Assembly: GCA_946628455.1 (NCBI GenBank)
Contig: CAMOWP010000104.1
Span: 1-6,277, forward strand
From: an uncultured Clostridia bacterium
GTDB lineage: Bacteria; Bacillota; Clostridia; Oscillospirales; Acutalibacteraceae
DNA length: 6,277 nucleotides
Reading direction: 5' to 3'
Shown: positions 4,066-6,277 of the stretch, one piece after another
Layout: each line of letters starts with the position of its first letter
Numbering within the stretch: the stretch's first letter is position 1
Notes under the pieces: generated by a model
What the model was told of the DNA's origin: nothing
The model's input: only the letters and a program-made list of their open reading frames with translations
Database searches by the model: none
Program-made: the position numbers and the translations under genes

Positions 4066-6277
4066 TTATTTCAGCTTAGCAACAGTTACGCCGGTGTCCC
4101 CTTCACCGAGCGAGCCGAGACGGAAGGAATCAATATTCGGGTGACGCCTGAGCTCCTCTTTAACAGCTTCCCTGAGTGTTCCCGTTCCCTTTCCGTGAAT
4201 AATTCTGACCTCGCTTAAGCCGTTCATTATGCACTTATCAATAAACAGTCCGAGATTGCCGAGCGCCTCCTCAACGGTCTGCCCTCTGAGGTCAAGCTCG
4301 GTTTTAACGTCGCCGTCAGCTCTTGACGAGGTGCGGTAAACGTTCCTGGTCGGCTTTTGCTCTTTTTTCTTTTTCTTATCAATAAGCATAATATCCGAAA
4401 GCTTGACGCGCGTTTTGAGAAGCCCTGCCTTCACAAGGATTTTATCATTTGATATTTCTGCGATTTCTCCTTCGCCGATTCCCTTTATAATAACGGCGTC
4501 TCCGACCTTCGGCTCACGCGGGAGCTTATAGTCGTAATCCCAGTTTTCCGCTATTTCCTGCGGGTTGATTAAATCGTCCATTTCGCCAAGCTGATTTTTA
4601 ATAACGCGCCGTGTCTTTCGCGCAATCTCGGTTGCGTTTGAGGAATTCTGCTCCTCTTTAAGCTTTTCAAGCTCAAGCAGGAATTCGCTTGACTGCCGCT
4701 TTGCCTGATTGATTAGCTTTTCTGCCTCGCGCTTTGCCTTTTCAAGCTCGTTTTTCTTAAGCTGTTCAATTTTGTCCTTTTCGCTTTGCGCCTTAGACTG
4801 AATCTTTTTCGCTCTTTCGGTTGCCGCTTCCGCTTCCTTCTGCTCTCTTTCAAGAGTCTGCCTCGTCTCCTCAAGATGTTCAAGAACGGATTCAAAATCC
4901 CTGTTATCCGAGCCGACAATACGCTTTGCGTTTTCAATTACGTCCTCGCTCATACCGAGCCTCTGCGAGATGGCAAAGGCGTTTGAGCGTCCGGGTACGC
5001 CGATAAGAAGCCTGTAGGTTGGCGAAAGCGTTTCTACGTTGAATTCACAGCAGCCGTTTGTTACGCCGTCTGTGTCAAGCGCATATGCTTTAAGCTCCGC
5101 ATAGTGGGTAGTTGCGGCAATTTTTGCGCCCTTGCTCCTCAGCTTTTCAATTATTGAAACGGCAAGGGCAGCTCCCTCAACCGGGTCTGTGCCGGCGCCG
5201 AGCTCATCTATAAGAACGAGCGAGCTTTCGTCAGCCTTGTTCATTATGTCAACAATATTCGTCATATGAGACGAGAAGGTTGAAAGGCTCTGGTCAATGC
5301 TCTGCTCATCGCCTATATCAACAAGCACCTTGTCAAAAATTGAGATTTTTGATTTATCGCTTGCAGGGATAAGAAGCCCGCACATTGTCATAAGCGTAAG
5401 CAGGCCGATTGTTTTGATTGAAACTGTTTTACCGCCCGTGTTCGGCCCCGTTATAACGAGAGTGTCAAAATCACTTCCGAGAGAAATATCAACGGGAACG
5501 ACCCTGTTTTTGTCAATAAGCGGATGGCGCGCCTTTTTAAGCTCGATAACGCCGTCAGTATTTACTACGGGCATAGTCGCCTTCATTTTATACGCAAGGT
5601 GCGCCTTTGCGAAAATAAGATTCAGCATAACACCCGCGTCATAGCTCGCTCTTATTCCGTCCGCAAACGAGCCTGCCTCGCTTGAAAGCTCAAACAGGAT
5701 TCTAGCAATTTCCTCGCGCTCCTGTCCCTCGAGCATTTTAATATCGTTATTCGCCTCAACAACGGAAACGGGCTCAATGAACACGGTTGCTCCGCTTGAC
5801 GAGGTATCGTGAACGAGGCCCGGAACGTCCGCTCTGTGCTCAGCCTTGACGGGTACAACAAAACGCCCGCTGCGCTGCGTTACTATCGGCTCCTGAAGGA
5901 ATTTCTGATAGTGGGCGGAATGGATGATGCTGTCCATTTTTTCACGGACGGATGAGGATTTTTTGCGGATTTTGCGCCTTATATCCGCAAGAAGCTCAGA
6001 GGCTTTATCCGCGATTTCATCCTCGTTAATAATGCAGGAAAAGATTCTATCCTCAAGATATTTGTTGACAGTAATTTGGTCAAACAGAAAGTCAAGTGAT
6101 GTGTTTACGCCGCTGCAGTGAGAGCGCCATTCATAAAGCGTTCTGATTGAGCGCAGGGTAAAGCCCACCCTCAAAAGCTCCCGCTGATTCAGTGCGCCGC
6201 CTGCGTTTGCTCTTGCAAGCTCACCGTTAACATTTCTCAACGAGCTGAAAGATGGCGCGCCGAAACGGGCAAGCAGA
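4066..6277 (-). CDS. mutS2: Endonuclease MutS2 with C-terminal Smr domain (5' end outside window)
   Basis: MutS2 is a MutS-like ATPase not involved in mismatch repair. In Bacillus subtilis it acts on collided ribosomes, and in Helicobacter and Thermus it has been linked to suppression of recombination. The visible 736 residues lack only about the first 50 of a usual 780-790. The frame is open to the right edge, starting LLARFGAPSF, which matches the MutS2 N-terminal region. The ATPase core has Walker A GPNTGGKT (277-284 of the visible part), STFSSHM (332-338), Walker B LVLIDELG (353-360) and ATTHY (388-392). A long charged coiled coil spans about 460-545. A KOW-like small beta domain follows at about 588-633, then a Lys-rich linker. 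The Smr domain (about 658-736) carries LDLRG (661-665) and HGKGTGTLR (694-702). The codon at 6238-6240 is TTG and is an internal Leu, not the start. No frameshift is seen. It ends with TAA at 4066-4068 and has no obvious terminator. Confidence 0.97.
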   Translation of the reverse strand, partial: LLARFGAPSFSSLRNVNGELARANAGGALNQRELLRVGFTLRSIRTLYEWRSHCSGVNTSLDFLFDQITVNKYLEDRIFSCIINEDEIADKASELLADIRRKIRKKSSSVREKMDSIIHSAHYQKFLQEPIVTQRSGRFVVPVKAEHRADVPGLVHDTSSSGATVFIEPVSVVEANNDIKMLEGQEREEIARILFELSSEAGSFADGIRASYDAGVMLNLIFAKAHLAYKMKATMPVVNTDGVIELKKARHPLIDKNRVVPVDISLGSDFDTLVITGPNTGGKTVSIKTIGLLTLMTMCGLLIPASDKSKISIFDKVLVDIGDEQSIDQSLSTFSSHMTNIVDIMNKADESSLVLIDELGAGTDPVEGAALAVSIIEKLRSKGAKIAATTHYAELKAYALDTDGVTNGCCEFNVETLSPTYRLLIGVPGRSNAFAISQRLGMSEDVIENAKRIVGSDNRDFESVLEHLEETRQTLEREQKEAEAATERAKKIQSKAQSEKDKIEQLKKNELEKAKREAEKLINQAKRQSSEFLLELEKLKEEQNSSNATEIARKTRRVIKNQLGEMDDLINPQEIAENWDYDYKLPREPKVGDAVIIKGIGEGEIAEISNDKILVKAGLLKTRVKLSDIMLIDKKKKKEQKPTRNVYRTSSRADGDVKTELDLRGQTVEEALGNLGLFIDKCIMNGLSEVRIIHGKGTGTLREAVKEELRRHPNIDSFRLGSLGEGDTGVTVAKLK

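Noticed and set aside
6238..6240. TTG as the start of mutS2
   Set aside because: The same frame continues to the window edge with conserved MutS2 residues (LLARFGAPSF), so this is an internal Leu codon and the gene is simply cut.

Overview
The window looks like an ordinary chromosomal segment of a Firmicute, probably a clostridial (Ruminococcaceae/Oscillospiraceae-like) gut or rumen bacterium. The evidence is the ylxM-ffh-rpsP order, a MutS2 of the Firmicute type with a C-terminal Smr domain, an LtaS/MdoB-type membrane sulfatase-fold enzyme, strong GGAGG-type ribosome binding sites, and frequent TTG/GTG starts. The genus cannot be fixed from the sequence alone. All five genes lie on the minus strand, so transcription runs from high to low coordinates. 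I see no RNA gene, insertion sequence, CRISPR array or phage feature.

Layout in the direction of transcription: (1) mutS2, cut at its 5' end by the window edge, ends at 4066. (2) An intergenic region of about 143 bases (3923-4065) holds a perfect 20-bp palindrome and a second 9-bp inverted repeat. (3) A 630-residue membrane phosphoglycerol transferase-like protein (3922-2030, GTG start). (4) A regulatory region (1901-2029) holds a textbook sigma-A promoter, with TTGACA, a 17-bp spacer and TATAAT. A perfect 18-bp inverted repeat runs from inside the -10 box to just before the ylxM ribosome binding site. (5) ylxM (TTG start), then ffh (TTG start) 26 bases later. (6) The first 15 codons of rpsP (ribosomal protein S16), which run off the left end.

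ylxM, ffh and probably rpsP form a housekeeping unit for co-translational protein targeting and ribosome assembly. Ffh is the protein subunit of the signal recognition particle, and YlxM is its small helix-turn-helix partner gene. MutS2 is known in Bacillus for action on collided ribosomes and in other bacteria for suppressing recombination. The membrane enzyme probably transfers phosphoglycerol-type groups in the cell envelope. It sits where many Firmicutes carry ftsY, and no ftsY is seen here.

I found no clear new multi-gene system. The most distinctive elements are non-coding: the long perfect inverted repeat superimposed on the ylxM-ffh promoter start region, and the paired palindromes in front of the membrane enzyme gene. 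Three of the four visible starts are non-ATG.
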